A stretch of DNA of 64,000 nt, taken from positions 5,830,001 to 5,894,000 of the forward strand of contig NC_051107.1 of NCBI RefSeq assembly GCF_901709675.1, written 5' to 3'. The notes beneath the pieces are model-generated. The model was not told the DNA's origin. It saw only the letters and a list, made by a program, of their open reading frames with translations, and searched no databases. Positions 37,369 through 51,200 of the stretch are shown piece by piece. Each line of letters opens with the position of its first letter. The stretch's first letter is position 1. The position numbers and the translations under genes are program-made. This DNA comes from Syngnathus acus. Its lineage: Eukaryota; Chordata; Actinopteri; Syngnathiformes; Syngnathidae.

Positions 37369-40300
37369 GAAGGTGAAACTCGACCCTGCGGCCATCTTTT
37401 TTTTTTTACAAACACTGTGTGGGGAATACACACACGCCATACTTAATGTCACCTCACGTTTCACAACAGGTGCGGCAAACGGAATATTTTCGCTAAACTC
37501 CCCGCTATCAAACAACAGCCGTGCGAGTTTAATTCGGATCGAATCTAATCCGAGTCGAGCGTGAACAAAAAAAAAAAAAAATCAGTTTTACTGCCTGACC
37601 TTGTGTGATGTCATAGTGCTAACTAGCATTAGCTGCTAGCCGGCTGTGCTGTTTCTTGCCTTGTAAACAAAACAAAGGTGGACTGTTGCACCTCTCACAA
37701 ACACTAACTTGACCTGGCCATGAAGGCCAATTGTACGCTTTTTAGCACACATCTGGCGTTGAAATGGAGTCACGCTTGTATTGTGGCAGCCATTTTGGGA
37801 CGTTGAGGAAATGCTGAATGACGCTAAAATTTAAAATGCATAAAATAAGTTTTATGCATTAAGTTTTACTTGCAATTATGTTATCACCAGTCCCGTAATA
37901 TTTGTTGATTTTTTTCTTTTTTTCAAAATTAGTTCATTAAAGTGTATTCATTCATTTTGCATTTGAGTAAAATGGAACAAAATATTGTGTTTTATTAAAA
38001 TGTTGACCTGCCCCCAGTTCAGTGCTAATGTTAGCTGTAAGCCGACGACTCACAAAAGAGACTCCATGTCTGAATATTTTAGCTTGAGATGCATTTTTTA
38101 ACATAAATGTATTGTTTCCTCAGCCTCCCTGCCACGGCCCCCCGATCGCATCTTCTCGCCAGCGAGCTACTGTGCCGTAAATTCAGCATTCGCGTCAGGG
38201 GGGGGTTGAGGGGGTGCCGAAGCTTCAGCTGTCAGGGAGAATCATGACATATCCCGGGCGCAAAGTCAAGCAGGCCTCTCCGAGCGTAAATCTGTCCCAC
38301 GGCCCCCCCAAAAGTCGTCAAACATCCCAATTCTAACGCTACAAATACTTCTCGTCATGGATGGACTGCTTCTTCTTCTACGTCTTCTTTTTGCTTTATA
38401 GTTAAACGTAACGCGAGCGTGGCAAAGACTAACGATGCAAATCGTACGATCTGATAACCAAATAAATTCATGCAATTGACATTCATTACCATAGCAGAAC
38501 TAAGTGATAGTAAAAACGCAATTGTTTTGTTTTGTATGTGTGTGTTGCCTCCAGTTGGGAGCCACTTAGTGGCAGTGCTGACACGGACACTCAGCAGCAG
38601 ACTTGTTAATGAACGTGAACTTTGGGACAACCGCCCCTCGCCCTGCAACACCCCCCCCCCCCCCCCCCCTTGTCCGCTTTCCCTTCCCGACAGGACGCCC
38701 ATCTCCGGGCGGGCTCGCACACACCTGGGAAATAGATCGGGCGGGGGGGGGCTCATGATGTTAAGAGGGGCCACGGGAAAAGTGAGCTCATCTCAATAAA
38801 GATAGCAACTTTTAAGCAACAATAAAAAAAGACATGTTTATAACATACAGATCTTTGCTGACATATGCTTTTCTTTCCCGTAGGAATCTCCTTTAATTGT
38901 CTCTTTGTTGGTTTGGATGTGCACTGGGACCTCAACGCGGTTGGAAGGACCTGTAAGTACTGTCACTTGACTCTCACCGGATTGAAAACCATTTTGAGTC
39001 TTACCAGACCCGTTTAGGCGTGAGGTTCAAAAAGATACAACCTGTCTTGCTCAAGTCTGCAAGCGCAAGCTAGCTAAAACTCAAACCCAAAACAAAAGCA
39101 AGCGCCCCCTCCTTCCTTAAGCTAAGCTAACAGACGGCTCCTCTCACTCGTGGCCCGAGATGGCGGCCGACGCGGCAGGCTTGGGTTTCAAAGGCGGGTT
39201 GGGTAGGGAGGCCCCGATGGGCCTGGTGGGCCTGGTGGGGGTGCCTTCAAAGTGCAAACGGCTGAGGTTTGTCAATTAGCGGCGAGGAGGAGCCGGCCGC
39301 TAACTCTCCATGAGCTGGTGGCGTTGGCGTTATGACTCAATCGCGTCGTTCTGGCCAATGGCCGCCGGGGCTAATTAGCGACTGGACGGCAGCTGCCGGG
39401 CCTTTCACCTTGTCTCATCGACGGACCGCTCTCGTAATAAAAGCCGCGTATCGCCGTCGACTTGTCAGTGAGCCGCGCTCGCATCCTGATTGATTCTGTC
39501 TTCGTTTGGGAAAGTGACGGATTAGTAACCCCCCCAACCGGACTAATGTGGAGTCAGCGGGCAGACGATAGGCCATCTCGTCTGACCCCGCCAGCCAACC
39601 TCTGGTCTGGAGGCGCTTCCACCAAAAAAAAAAAAGAATTCCGTAGGCCTTTGATGTCACGAGACGATCACGACGTGGGCCGAGATCTCGGTCGGTCCTC
39701 AAATGATTTTGTATTTGCGACAGAGATTTCATACCTCTCAACAAATGCCGGCAAACTTTTTAAAATTAGTTCCCGAATATGGCAAGCGGAGCTCCTCCGC
39801 CAAACAACAAAGCGGATGGCGTTACCAGATAAACATCAGGCTTTTTTTTTTTTAATGCCGGCGGCTCCAGAGAGAATCTAACGGGATATTGATGGATGTG
39901 GGCGCTGACATCATGTGGTGCGATGGCCCGCGTTTAAAACAACACGTAGGAAAGCCGCGCCACGGTGGGTAAAGAACACGGACCTTTGTCACCCGAAACC
40001 GCCGTCTGATCCCGCGGACGCTCGCTCCGCCTTGATGCTTTCTGATGACCCGGCGTGACTGTCTTTAATTGCGCTTCTTTGGAAGGAACTTGATGACAGA
40101 TTGATATCGGCTTCATCACAACAATAAGAACCAAAGCTACGGGCGGGCCTGCTCAAAATCAGAAACTTCCAAAAAAAACATTGCTTACCCTGTCAACCCA
40201 TATGCCAATTCATCAGTTTGGATTATTTTGAAAAAAGCCGGAATATAAAAATGTGGTTTAGAATGGCAGCAACATTTGATTTGCTAAAGTTAGCTTAGCC

Positions 40301-42459
40301 TCGAGTTTGCTTCCCATTCATTTGAAGCTAGCAAGTTACAATTCATCGCGCTCGTCTCGACGAATAGGCCTAAAGTCGCACTGCGATTGTGTGTATGTGC
40401 GATTGTGTGTATGTGTGTGTGTGTTTTGACACAGGGTTGAATTATTTTCAACAGGTTGCTTCCTCAAAAATCATCCGGAATAACGTTACTGTCCAAACAC
40501 ATAATGGGTAGCCATTGTGCGCTCGTGTGTGTGTGTGTCTGTCACGCATTTTCATTTATTCCAGAGGTGTGAAGCACACACACGCATGCACACACACACG
40601 CACGCAGACTCCGAGCGTGCCTGATGCCCAACATTTGAGCGGGCGTGAAGGTCGGCGCCACCTGTTTGATACAATAAAAATTCTAGTGTTACCTCTGTGG
40701 ATGTTATTGGAGCTTGTGTTTCAGGATGTGCGTGCACGCCTGTGTGTATGGGTTTGTGTGTGTGTGTGCGTAAAAGCAGTGCAGGTGCATGCAGGGGAAA
40801 AAAAAAGTCTCGCTGCGCTTTTTATTGACATGCTGAGAGATAACGCCAATGTCAAATTGGCATTCCGCATTCTTGAAGCATTGTTTGGTTTCTACTTCTA
40901 TTATCGAGCTCAACGGAGCAAGAACAAGGAATCCAGCACCGAGTTGGGCGAGCGAGAGAAGAAGCAGCCCCCGTGCTGCTGAAGTCTGCTCTTTAATGAC
41001 TTAATCCAAGTTCACTCTCCTTTTGGGTCTCTGCCAGCCAGCGTAATCCCGGCTGGCCCGATGAGAGCCCGGAGATGACCTCACTGTTTGCTTTCACGGG
41101 GTCCCCGCGGACGCCACCGGGAGCGAGTGGGGTTGCTTTCTGGGGAGGGGGGGGCGCGTTGGACACGAGGGTCCGCAGGGAGGACGGTCGGCCGGAGCTC
41201 CTGTTACTGGAGGCTTAGTCACGCTGCGGGAAACTGATGTGCAGCGGCCGCAGCTCGCGTTGCGCAATATCAGTCCCGATATACAAATTGAAACGGGACA
41301 AAAACACGCATTGGTCGTCCCGTTGTATTGTTTGTGGTGTGAGAGACCACACGCGGAGCCAACGGGATGCCGCTCGTCCCGCTTGCCATTTGGAAAGGGG
41401 GGGGGGGTCCTGATGCCTCGTTTCACACTGTGCGCCGCGTCGGCGGCTGTGGCCCGCCCGGGACCACCTCGCCGCCAAATGACCTGCCGCTCAGGCTTGG
41501 TGTTGGGAGGGACGGCAGGACAGGTGGGACCCCCCATACTTAACGTGGACCCCCAGGAGGGACGGTTCCACATGATTGGTGTCATGAGAAGAAGAAATGT
41601 CGCCCTGTTTTTTTTTTAGTTGTCTGCTAGCAAAGATTAGAAGCATTTCCTTGCGTCTCCCTTCAGCGCCCGCCTGCTACAAAAGGATGCACGCGGCTGA
41701 CAAACAGCCAACGTAAACAACTTGGCTTCGTTTTCTCTCTTTGCCACCCACAGTTCAAGCCGGTGGGGATCTCAACGCCCGCCCCCTCAAAACCCCCTAC
41801 CCCTCCACCCCCCCCATCCCATCCCCAGCTAATCACCATAGCCGAGACTGGCGCTACAAGCCCTAAACCTCCTTTTGGCTCGCACTCAAAAAGTCTCCAG
41901 TGTCACTTAAAAGTGCTATTGTTGTTATTTCCCACTTTCCCACAATGCATCCTGTTTTGGACCCTTTGCACTCCCCCCCCCATCCCCATGTGGACATTCC
42001 TTCCATGAGTAAGTTTGACTCATTTCTTCACGCTTCTCCCAAATGATGATCAATAGTCGGATGGAGTCATCGGGGCGCTCCTCCTCATGAGCGCCACGCG
42101 GGGAGCAAATGAATCACCCGAGTCCCAGCGACGTTGCGGCACCCCCCCCCCCCCCCCGTGTGGTCGTTTGCAGAAGGCCGCATGCTCACCTGCAACAACA
42201 CTCGGCCAAGTGCCGCGCTCGCAAACGTAAACGATGGCACGTAATGATGGCTTCTTGTCTTGTGATTGTCAGCGTTGATCAATATTTAGAAAACAAGTCA
42301 TCAGCAGTCGTTGCTTAGTTGTTTTTGTCAGTCATGTGCGTTTCTTTGCGCTTTGCATCTTTTTTATTTATTGATGCCTTAGCCACTTGTGCTATTTGTC
42401 CTTCCCCAGCTGTTTGCTCTCCTGAGGTAAATGGCGATAAATCAGACAGTTAATCTGCC

Positions 42460-42508
<49 letters not shown>

Positions 42509-45500
42509 ACTCACTTTTGAGATGGGGGGGTGCTCTTTACCTCCATTGGTTACAGAGCATCCATCAAGTACTCAATGAAGGCTCAACAGAGAAGTTCCCT
42601 GTAACCTCGTCATCACCCCTCGACCCCCACCTCACCCTTCTTCCTCCCGATGCCTCGGCGTCGTCCCGTTCCATTCTAAGCAACAATCGTGTCACGACCG
42701 TCGTAGCTCAGACACTCCTCGCCGCGTCGGAAAGGCGATCCGAGTGCCCCGTCGTCCATCATGTAACCTAAACTGGAGGTGACTCTGCCGCGATATGACG
42801 CCTGACAGCAAATCATCCGGCGGGGGGAGACACACGGCTGTGCAAATTCCACGCTCGCTTCCTTTAGACGCTTTTACGCGAGCTTGCTCCGCCAAACCCG
42901 TTTGGTCATGCTGCCCCCCCTTCGATTATTGCAACTTTAAAAAAATAAAAATAAAAAAAAAGCAACAGTCTGCTTGGAGTTTTGCATCCCCCGAATCAAA
43001 GCAAAGGGTGTTGGGAATGTGATAGCTGGGGAAAAAAAAAGATTGTTAGTGGAGCCAACTCCGCAGCGGCGGTGGCGGCTGGCCCGGCCTGCTTAGGCCG
43101 CTCCATTCAAGTGAAATATCAGATGGGAGGACTAACGCCGCTCCCATGACATCATCGGTGTTTTGGCCAAAAAAATAAAACACAATCTCTGGCGCTAAAA
43201 GCATCCGCTCGCCATGTGCGGGATTAACGGCAAACGTAATCTTTCTCACGTTCCGGATGATGCGGCTTTAACCTTTTGTGGAGCGCTTTTGAGTTGTCAC
43301 TCAGGTGGCGTATGGAAGCAGATGTGCCCCCCCCCCACCCATCCATACAGATGTGCATCCACAGTGACAGCAACCCCCCAAAAAAATATACAAAAAAATC
43401 CTTCCACACCTTGTTGGCAGGACCGGAACCTTCTCGTGTCTCTTCCCGGGTGGGCCCCGTTTGACTCATGAGAGGGGTCAAGACCCTCGCCGCAAAACGC
43501 TTCCTGTTTCTGCCGAAGCCGCCATCGCTCCAAACGACACCTGGCAGGATTGAGGTGGATGCTTCCCACTTAAAATACAATCAATATCAATATTTGAAGA
43601 AAAAAATGTGCACGTATGGATCTCGGTTTGGAATGTGAAGGACCGATTGTCCTTTTTCCCCCCGAGGAACCCAATCTCCGCCGCTCCCTGACCCCCCCCG
43701 TTGACGTCTGTGGCATTCTGATTTAGGAAGATCTTAAAATCAGGAGCTGTCTACTTTTGACGGGATGACGAGTGCGTATCCGTGTCTCGCCCCCTCCCTC
43801 CCTCCCCTCGCCCCTCAGAGGGCCTGTAAATCTGGACACTTACTGCAGAGAGGCAGGAGGGAGCGCACCCCCCCTCGCCCGCGCTCGCCTCGCCCTCGCC
43901 CGGCGTAATCCCACCACTTCCTTTGGCCCGGCTCACGCCGCTAATGCATTTTGTGTAACTAACAGCCGTTGTTTCCCGATTGTCACGCTTCCATCACGTC
44001 GGATAAGGTGTTGGGAGATTCAGATTATTTGTATATTTAAAAAAAAAAAAAAACTCTTCTGGATACCAGGAAGACTCCTTGGGGGTCTGTTGTCGTGATA
44101 CTTTTTCAATAGATGCTTTCATTGAGCTAAAGCTAAATGTCTGTCAAGGCTAGCGCTATGCTAATGCTAAACGGGGCCGATTGCAATCTAAAATGTTTGT
44201 AACTTTTTACGGGCAACAGCGGCATGACTCGATGAGTCTGGGAAGTCTCCAATCAAGTCTCCCATCTGGCTATGACGGCAATGATTTGAAAAAGTCCAGG
44301 CTGGCAGGAGAAGGTCTGGAATTGCAGTTAGGACTAACATGAGCGCCATCGGGTGATCCGGCGGCTCAGGGGGCCAGGTGGGACGCTCGACCTGGGGGCC
44401 CCCGCTTCCGTCCACGCTCGCCCCAAATAAGAACACATGGGTGTCGAGTGAGAGCCGCAGCGTTTTTTTAATCCGCCGCGACGGACGCCGATGGCACGGC
44501 GGGGCGGGCGGGGCTGTTTGGCGGCAGTCGCGGGGCAATCGATTCGCGGCCCTTGTAACATTCTGAGCCACGACGCTGCTTAGCGGGGCGGCGCGGGGGG
44601 TCCCCGCAACAGGTTGTCGGGAGGCTTGCCAAGAAGTCCCATCGCACGCATTTTAGCCGACATTTGACGGCTCGTTAAATGCGTCGTGCTGGAAATCGGG
44701 AGAAATGCTGTTTCCTGGCAGAGTAGCAACTGCAAACATTTTGCGGTGGGGGGGAATTCATTCATCCCCAAAATGATCACATTTGCATGTATTCAGTCCT
44801 ACCAGATCCGTTGAGATGTTCTCAATAGCGTTCTCAACGTCATTGAAGTGTTCAAAATCATGTTGGAAGCAAAGAGCGTGACCAAAGAGGTCAGGTCAGA
44901 AAAGGGAAAAAAAGTCTCAACGGAAAAAAATCTCAAGTTTAATTTAAGGCCGCGTTGTCCGCTCCTGCGACCAAACCATAAATCGGAATTTGTCAGAGTG
45001 CAACGTTCCAATTAGAAGCTCGTCAAAAGCGTGCTCCTTTAATGGCAACAACAACAACACGCAGTGAAAGATAAGCGGCGCGCTTCAAAGCGTGTCTGGC
45101 GTGCCGCCTCGGATCCTGACCAAACACCCTGACCTTCCAGAGTGAAGGTCGGAGGTCGGAGCGCTGCGGCCTTGAGCTGAGGTTAAAGTTCGCCGGGTGC
45201 GTGACCCAGCGATTGTGTCGGGGCGTCACAGTCCGGCTCTCGCTTACCCTTGAGTGACCCGACTGGCCCCGAACGCCGGCCGCCGCGATGTAATTGATAC
45301 GCGGCAGTATCGGGAGAAATTGCAGAGCATGTTCGCTTCTCCGATGGCTTCAGTTTTGAAGGGACCCAAAGAAGCCTCCAATGCTTCTTCCCTTTTTTCA
45401 AAATATTTGTGAAAGTTGAGTTCAAGTGTAGACTAAACGGAACCGAGGAGTGATGTTCCCCGACTGCGCTTCGGACCCGATAACAGGCGAGACAAATCAC

Positions 45501-47201
45501 TCATCGGTAACCGCGGCAACACCGAGCCGTAAACGTCGGCCATGTTGGATCGGGGGGCCCTCGCCGGGCAACGAATTGAAGCTGGCGATGCATTCGAGTG
45601 CAATCGGTCAACTCGGGTTCTAAGTTTTCACTTTTAAAAAACACTAGTCATCACCACCATCTTGTGCATTTTTTTTCATGTGTCTTTGCGTGTTGATTGC
45701 GTGTGTGCGTGTGTGCCCAAAGTGCAAGTGATGACAAAATGCATCCTGGCCCGGCACCTCGGTGTTTGCGAGCCGAGGTGTTAACAGAGGAAAGGCAGGC
45801 GTCCGAGAAGGAGTCAAAATTGCCTTCGTTGGCAGCGTTTTTTTTTCCTTTTTGCGACGATTGCGAGAGTCGTCGACGTCGGGCTTCGTAACGAGCCGTG
45901 ACGTGGGCAGCTGCCGTGTTAAACGCTCATCATTGGCCAGTGACGCCTCACTCGACACTTGTGGGACGTTTACGGGGATACGCCGCGTCAGGCGCTGAAA
46001 TGTCCCAAATCAATTGTTACGCTCACAAATCCCACACTGACTTAATTTGTTGTTTACACTTTTTGTTAGCTATTTATTTAGTGTTTCAAAATATTCCAGG
46101 GAACAAGGATGCTTGGAAAAGTGGTTAAAAATAGAGTGACCAAAGCAAAATGACTTGTTTCAAGCAAAATGGCTGACTTGCTGTTTCTTTCCAGGCACGC
46201 ACGTTTCTTTAGACCTGTTCTTCCCGCCGCAGCCTCCATGACGGTGTCCAAGAGAGGAGGTAAGCGTAAACAGTGGTAAACAACAGTCACGGTGGGGGGG
46301 GCGGGCCTCCCCACTGGGTTGATTATTGGGAGGGCTGTAAACAGGACCTTTTAGAACAAATCTCACAGCCACCTCCTCCGGCAGCAACATCTGGCCATCA
46401 GCTCATGATGAAGCCTGGCCAAACTGTGCGCTCGAGGGGACCCTTTGGATTCTAGAATGGACAAAAGTGGAGTGTAAATGTGCTAAAGAATTATTCGAAT
46501 AATTACGGAATATTTATGTTTTTAAAATATACATATTTAGATGTATGTATACTTTGCAGTTTGTTACATAAATGATAAAAATACTCATTTAATATAAATG
46601 TATAAAATTATTATAAGTCATTCTCATTTGTAATTAATCACCTAAAATTGATTTCTTTGACTATATATGAATCAAGTATTTATAAAAATGTGTGTGACTT
46701 AAATGAATGTGACACATTACAAGACACTTGATCCTGTTCTTTGTCGCCCTCTGCTGTCGAATCTTTGGAAGTGCAATGCAACCACCACAATATGGTTTTA
46801 AATTCAAAACGACAGCACGTTTAAGTTTCACACCATTAGATCTCAATTCTAGAGTAGGCAGTGGCTCACGTTCTTTAAGTATTTTGCCATTTTACTAAAA
46901 TAAAAAATCAACTAGTTTATTCAAAGAAAACACTTTTTTACTCAACGTTGTGTATTACATATCTGATCATTTGAATATATTTTATCTACAAATATCCTGG
47001 CCCCACTTCAATTGTATTCATTTATCTTGATTAATTACACAAACATTCTTTTACAACTTAACATCTAAATTTTAAAAGATAGTGTTCTGTATTGGCTGTT
47101 TTTATTACAAAGTGCCACTTCAGAAGCAAAGCATCCAACACACCGGTGCTGCCCAGTACAAATGAGGACAGATTGTCACTTTTCTGGGGTTTACATCCAC
47201 T
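37369..47201. other. 10-kb gene-poor region upstream of myf6
   Basis: No coding exon recognised on either strand. It contains microsatellites (GT at 42467, CA/GT near 40390-40760), poly-C runs (38651-38669, 42141-42157), CTCF-like motifs at 38562 and 46741, and GCTAGC/TTAGC words at 37618 and 44130-44172. In vertebrates the DNA upstream of the Myf6-Myf5 pair carries many muscle enhancers, so enhancers here are likely, but none can be named from sequence alone. Confidence 0.5.
42467..42506. repeat. (GT)n microsatellite
   Basis: About twenty GT dinucleotides with one interruption near the start. Confidence 0.95.
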
Positions 47202-47207
47202 TTTATT
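47202..47207 (-). terminator. poly(A) signal AATAAA of rps16
   Basis: Minus-strand AATAAA only 23 bp after the rps16 stop codon; very short 3' UTRs are typical for ribosomal protein genes. Confidence 0.75.
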
Positions 47208-47229
47208 ACTATGAAAATGTTCAAAGCCT

Positions 47230-48204
47230 TTAACGGTAGGACTTCTGGTAGCGGGCGCGAGCTCCGGGTCCACCGAACTTCTTGGACTCGCAGCGACGCG
47301 GGTCGGCAACCAACAGGGTCCTGTCGTACTGGATCAGGATGTCCTTGATCTCCTTCTTGGAGGCCTCATCCACATCTACCGAGAAGGAAGACACAAAATG
47401 TCCTTAGCTGTAACTCGGAGAAAATGACACTGTGTTGTCATCGACTTACATTTCTGATAGTATGCCACCAGGGATTTGGAGATGGCCTGACGGATGGCTG
47501 GAAGATTAAAAAAATTACAATTAATGTTCACCGAATTCAAGATATGAATCTTGTGGCTCCTTGGTGCTTACCATAAACCTGCGATACATGTCCGCCTCCC
47601 TTGACTCGGACTCTGATGTCCACTCCAGCAAAACGCTCCTTGCCCAGCAGAAGCACGGGCTCGAGAAGCTGCACGAGAAATGGGGTGACAACCATGTCAA
47701 TCTCACATGAAATTCAAAATTGACATTTATGTCCAAGCGGCTTGCTCACCTTGTACTGGAGGGTGGCGGGCTCCACCATCTCCAGGGGTCTGCCGTTCAC
47801 TTTAATCAGGCCATTGCCTCTCTTGCAGTGGGCGACTGCAGTGGCGGTTTTCTACGAGATGACGGGAAAAATAAATAAATACAGTATATAATAATACAGA
47901 ACGACCACACCGCGTAGCCGGCTAGTGGCTAACATAGTCAAATACCTCGTCATAGCTTCAATCTTGCCCACATTGAGCACATGTTATCGTGATTTAAAAT
48001 AAATACTCGCGTGTTCAAGCAATTGATAAATAGCATGCCAATGTTATTCAATACGAAAGAACTTGTCTGATGTTAGCTTTGCGAGCTAATGGTGCCCAGG
48101 CCACACTGGCTTAGTCGCATCGCCACACGTGAACCCGTTTCATCCCTTTTACTTACTTTACGCCCGAAAACCTGGACAGATTGCAGGGGACCTTTAGCCG
48201 GCAT
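47230..48204 (-). CDS. rps16: 40S ribosomal protein S16 (uS9)
   Basis: Component of the small ribosomal subunit head, where its C-terminal tail reaches the decoding region. Five minus-strand exons: 48157-48204, 47750-47851, 47572-47668, 47450-47497, 47230-47375, encoding 146 residues, exactly the eukaryotic S16 length. Visible family segments are [65 protein letters not shown] and the basic C-terminal end [16 protein letters not shown]. The frame is intact with clean GT-AG introns, so this is the functional gene and not a processed pseudogene. A pyrimidine-rich word near 48245 on the minus strand may be the 5'-TOP start. Its nearest neighbours are myf6 downstream and ppp1r12a upstream. Confidence 0.97.
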
Positions 48205-51200
48205 GTTTCTGGAATACACAGGACACAATGTTTATTTTTGGAAAGGGGACAAAAGTGGCTTATTGGGGGGTTAGCAGCACGCGAAGGTGGCGGACATTAC
48301 CGTATTCAGCTAGGTTGCCGTACGGAGAGAGCGACGGGGTTTCACGGGCGGAACATCAGGGGCTGTTTCGCGATGGTTGGAGCCCATTTGCGGTCAAGCT
48401 TTGCGACAGTTTCTCTTGCTTTACAGTATCTTCATCGCCCCTACCACCCGACTATATACTGTACCGAATGAGACTAAAATAGCCACGTTTACACTTTTGA
48501 TGTATTTCTTCTTTCTCACCGTGCATCATTTATAGTTTCCATTAATGTATTTTTACTATATTTGTACTTGTTTCTACTAATGGTGACGTAATTCTCGACT
48601 GTCGTTTGTGCAGTAGCACCATCTAGCGGTGGTAAAAAGGAATGCCATTTATTGTCCAAGCAGCCTGATGCTCAAGTTGTCTCATCAACCACAAGCTGAC
48701 TTCTGAAGGAGAGCACTGATGACAAACAATTTGCTGTGCCGGAATAAATCAAAACAAGCGCTCACGCTGTGGTATGTCACAACTTGATTGCAAAGCTCGC
48801 GGCGCGTGCTTGCTCCATAAATGCCGATCCTTAGACGGCCAGTGTGGATGCCTAAAAGTAAACACACGAGTAGTGACTACCTACGGCATAACAATTACTG
48901 CGGCAAGACTACAGTAATGCCCCCAAACGTTCATCGAAATACTGTTCCAATCCCGCCCCCAATAGGTCTTCTCTCCTCCTAATCATTTGCATAGGAAGCG
49001 TGTTGAAAGCTCGCTGTGTTTCTTGAGTGGCAAGTTCAACTCAGAGTCCAGACATCCTTTTTGAAGTCGCCATCACAATAATAACATTTCAAAAAAGACA
49101 GCGTTTCAGTCTGGCTGTCAAAAGTAGTCAATAAATGAGCGCGCCATATATGAGCTTCCTCGCCGGCCGGCCTTATGGAACACATCACCTGAAGGCGAGA
49201 CCCCGCTGACCCCGGCCTGTCACAGCGCCGGAGCACGAGACAAACGCGCCGAGATTTAGTGCGGAGGAGATGCCGTTCCCGGCCCACTGCCGCCGCTCCT
49301 TTAACCATAATAGGCCAGCGGCGAGCGGGGGGGAAACGTGTTGCCGGTAATTGAAGTTCACCCGGGAGAGCGCCCGAGCTTCTGTGAGGTATACACCGGT
49401 GCTGTTGCCGAGGCAACCCGGCCGGGAGAACTCTTGTGGGTTCAGCGGGCGGAAAAGTCCAGCACGGGATTGATGTCAACGCGCTTTGCCTTTTATATCC
49501 CTTACGGATGAGCCTCAAAAGGCTTTGGCCTTTTTTTTCACCAGAAAAAAAAGTTGTGCAAGTTAAAGTAAGACTACCATAAATCACTCCAAAATGCATA
49601 AGTCCAAATGAGAATCCCGTAAATCAGCCCAACAATTGCGCAGGCGAAAGTCGACAACTGTAAATCACCTCCAAATGTGCAAGTGAAATGAGACTACCCC
49701 AATACCGCTTAAAAAAAAATCCACTAAGTGTATCAATAATTGTGCTGCTTTAACTCACACACACACACGCACACCACTTCCCCTCTGTTAGTGTCACTCG
49801 CCTCCTTCACTTGTTCCATCGCTCTTATTTTCCATCATCTTTCTGCCAGTGCGTGTGTGTGGGTGGGTTCAAGGGTCACGGATGACTCAGTGGGTTGAAG
49901 ATGGGGACACGGCATCCAAAGCTCTCATTTAGTTTCCACTCTTATTGTTATTCTCGTCGATGGCTCGACGCAATTGTGCAACTTGGACGAGCGCTACGTT
50001 TAGCGCGAAACAAAAGTAGCAAAAAAACGGCGGCCATTTTGTCTGTGTATGTGTGTGTGCGGGCGTTTGTCTCCCAAGAGGAAAGGCTGGGAAGCGCAGC
50101 AGTGGGAAAGTGGGCCAGCGCTGTCAGGCCTCCGCCGGAGAGCTCCTTAAAAGGCGTGGAGAGATGATGTCGTGGACTCTTTCCTCCTGCGCACCCCCAC
50201 CTTGACGTGTTTTTTTTTTCCCCTCCTTGCAGTCTTGAGCCAAACTCATCATGCAGAGAGAGAAGAAGAACACAAATGGGGCTGCTGATGACTTCACCCC
50301 GCTGCGTACATCGAGAGCTGTTATGAAAGATGAGATGAGGCTGGCGTGGCAGAGAAGGACGCACGATGAGCAAGTAGCCCGCGCTCACTTGTGCTTACAT
50401 GCAACCAATCAGATCACATCCTGCCTCCGCACGTTTCCCCACTTGACATTTTGTTGTTCCAAAGTGGCCAATTTTCACTCAATCGCTCTGACGGGTACTC
50501 AGGTGACTCGTAAGTCAATCGGTGTCAGCGTCATTGATTGCTGATTATTTCTTTTTCTGCCCATATGTGACCTAAAGAAGCCAATTGGCTCCATTGCAGC
50601 TTGACGGACACCAGGTTGTGAAGCTTCAAGCACTGCTTTGTACCTATCAAGGTGAGCGCCCACCACGTAGTATGCACGTGCGTGCGCGTGCGTGTGTTAT
50701 CCGCAAGCCATCTGCTGTTATCCGGGGAATGCTGCGCGCACACTTTATGTACATATATGTAGCCTGGCTATTTTTAGCATTCCGCCGCCTCCTCCTCCCC
50801 CCTCCTCCTTGGTGAAGATCTGCATAAATGTGCCATTTTTGTCACGGATGAGCCCACAAAAGATCATTATTTCAAATATCTAAAATAGAGATTAGAAATT
50901 GTATAAATAAGATGATGAAAGCGAAAGATGGAAAAAGTCGTTTTTGACTGCTTTGATTTGTGCTTGTTTTGATTGGAGCTGAAAAGCAAAGCAAGTTGCA
51001 CTGGAAGGCCGCCGAGCCCACACACACATGCACACGCTTTCTTCTCCTCCGCTGCCTCCCTCCCTCCCTCTCACTCCCTCCCACATCTTCAGTCCCATTT
51101 CCGACACAGGTATGAGGGCTCGGCAGCAAACAACTTTTTTTTTTAATCTTTTTAAGAGTGGGAACTGGACCCTTTATTTAGAACGTAGCAGAGCTGGTTG

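Noticed and set aside
39160-39250. Gly-rich collagen-like translation (MGLVGLVG)
   Set aside because: Only a short GGGCCTGGT repeat; no flanking splice sites or extended Gly-X-Y pattern.
40515-40979. 155-codon frame over CA/GT repeats
   Set aside because: Half of it is translated microsatellite; the remainder has no recognisable domain.
49036-49599. 187-residue minus-strand frame upstream of rps16
   Set aside because: Unrecognisable, no splice signals, codon pattern not coding-like.
50251-50544. 97-codon plus-strand frame preceded by a TTGCAG-like acceptor
   Set aside because: Start looks like the end of a UTR, but no conserved protein or continuing exon could be found.
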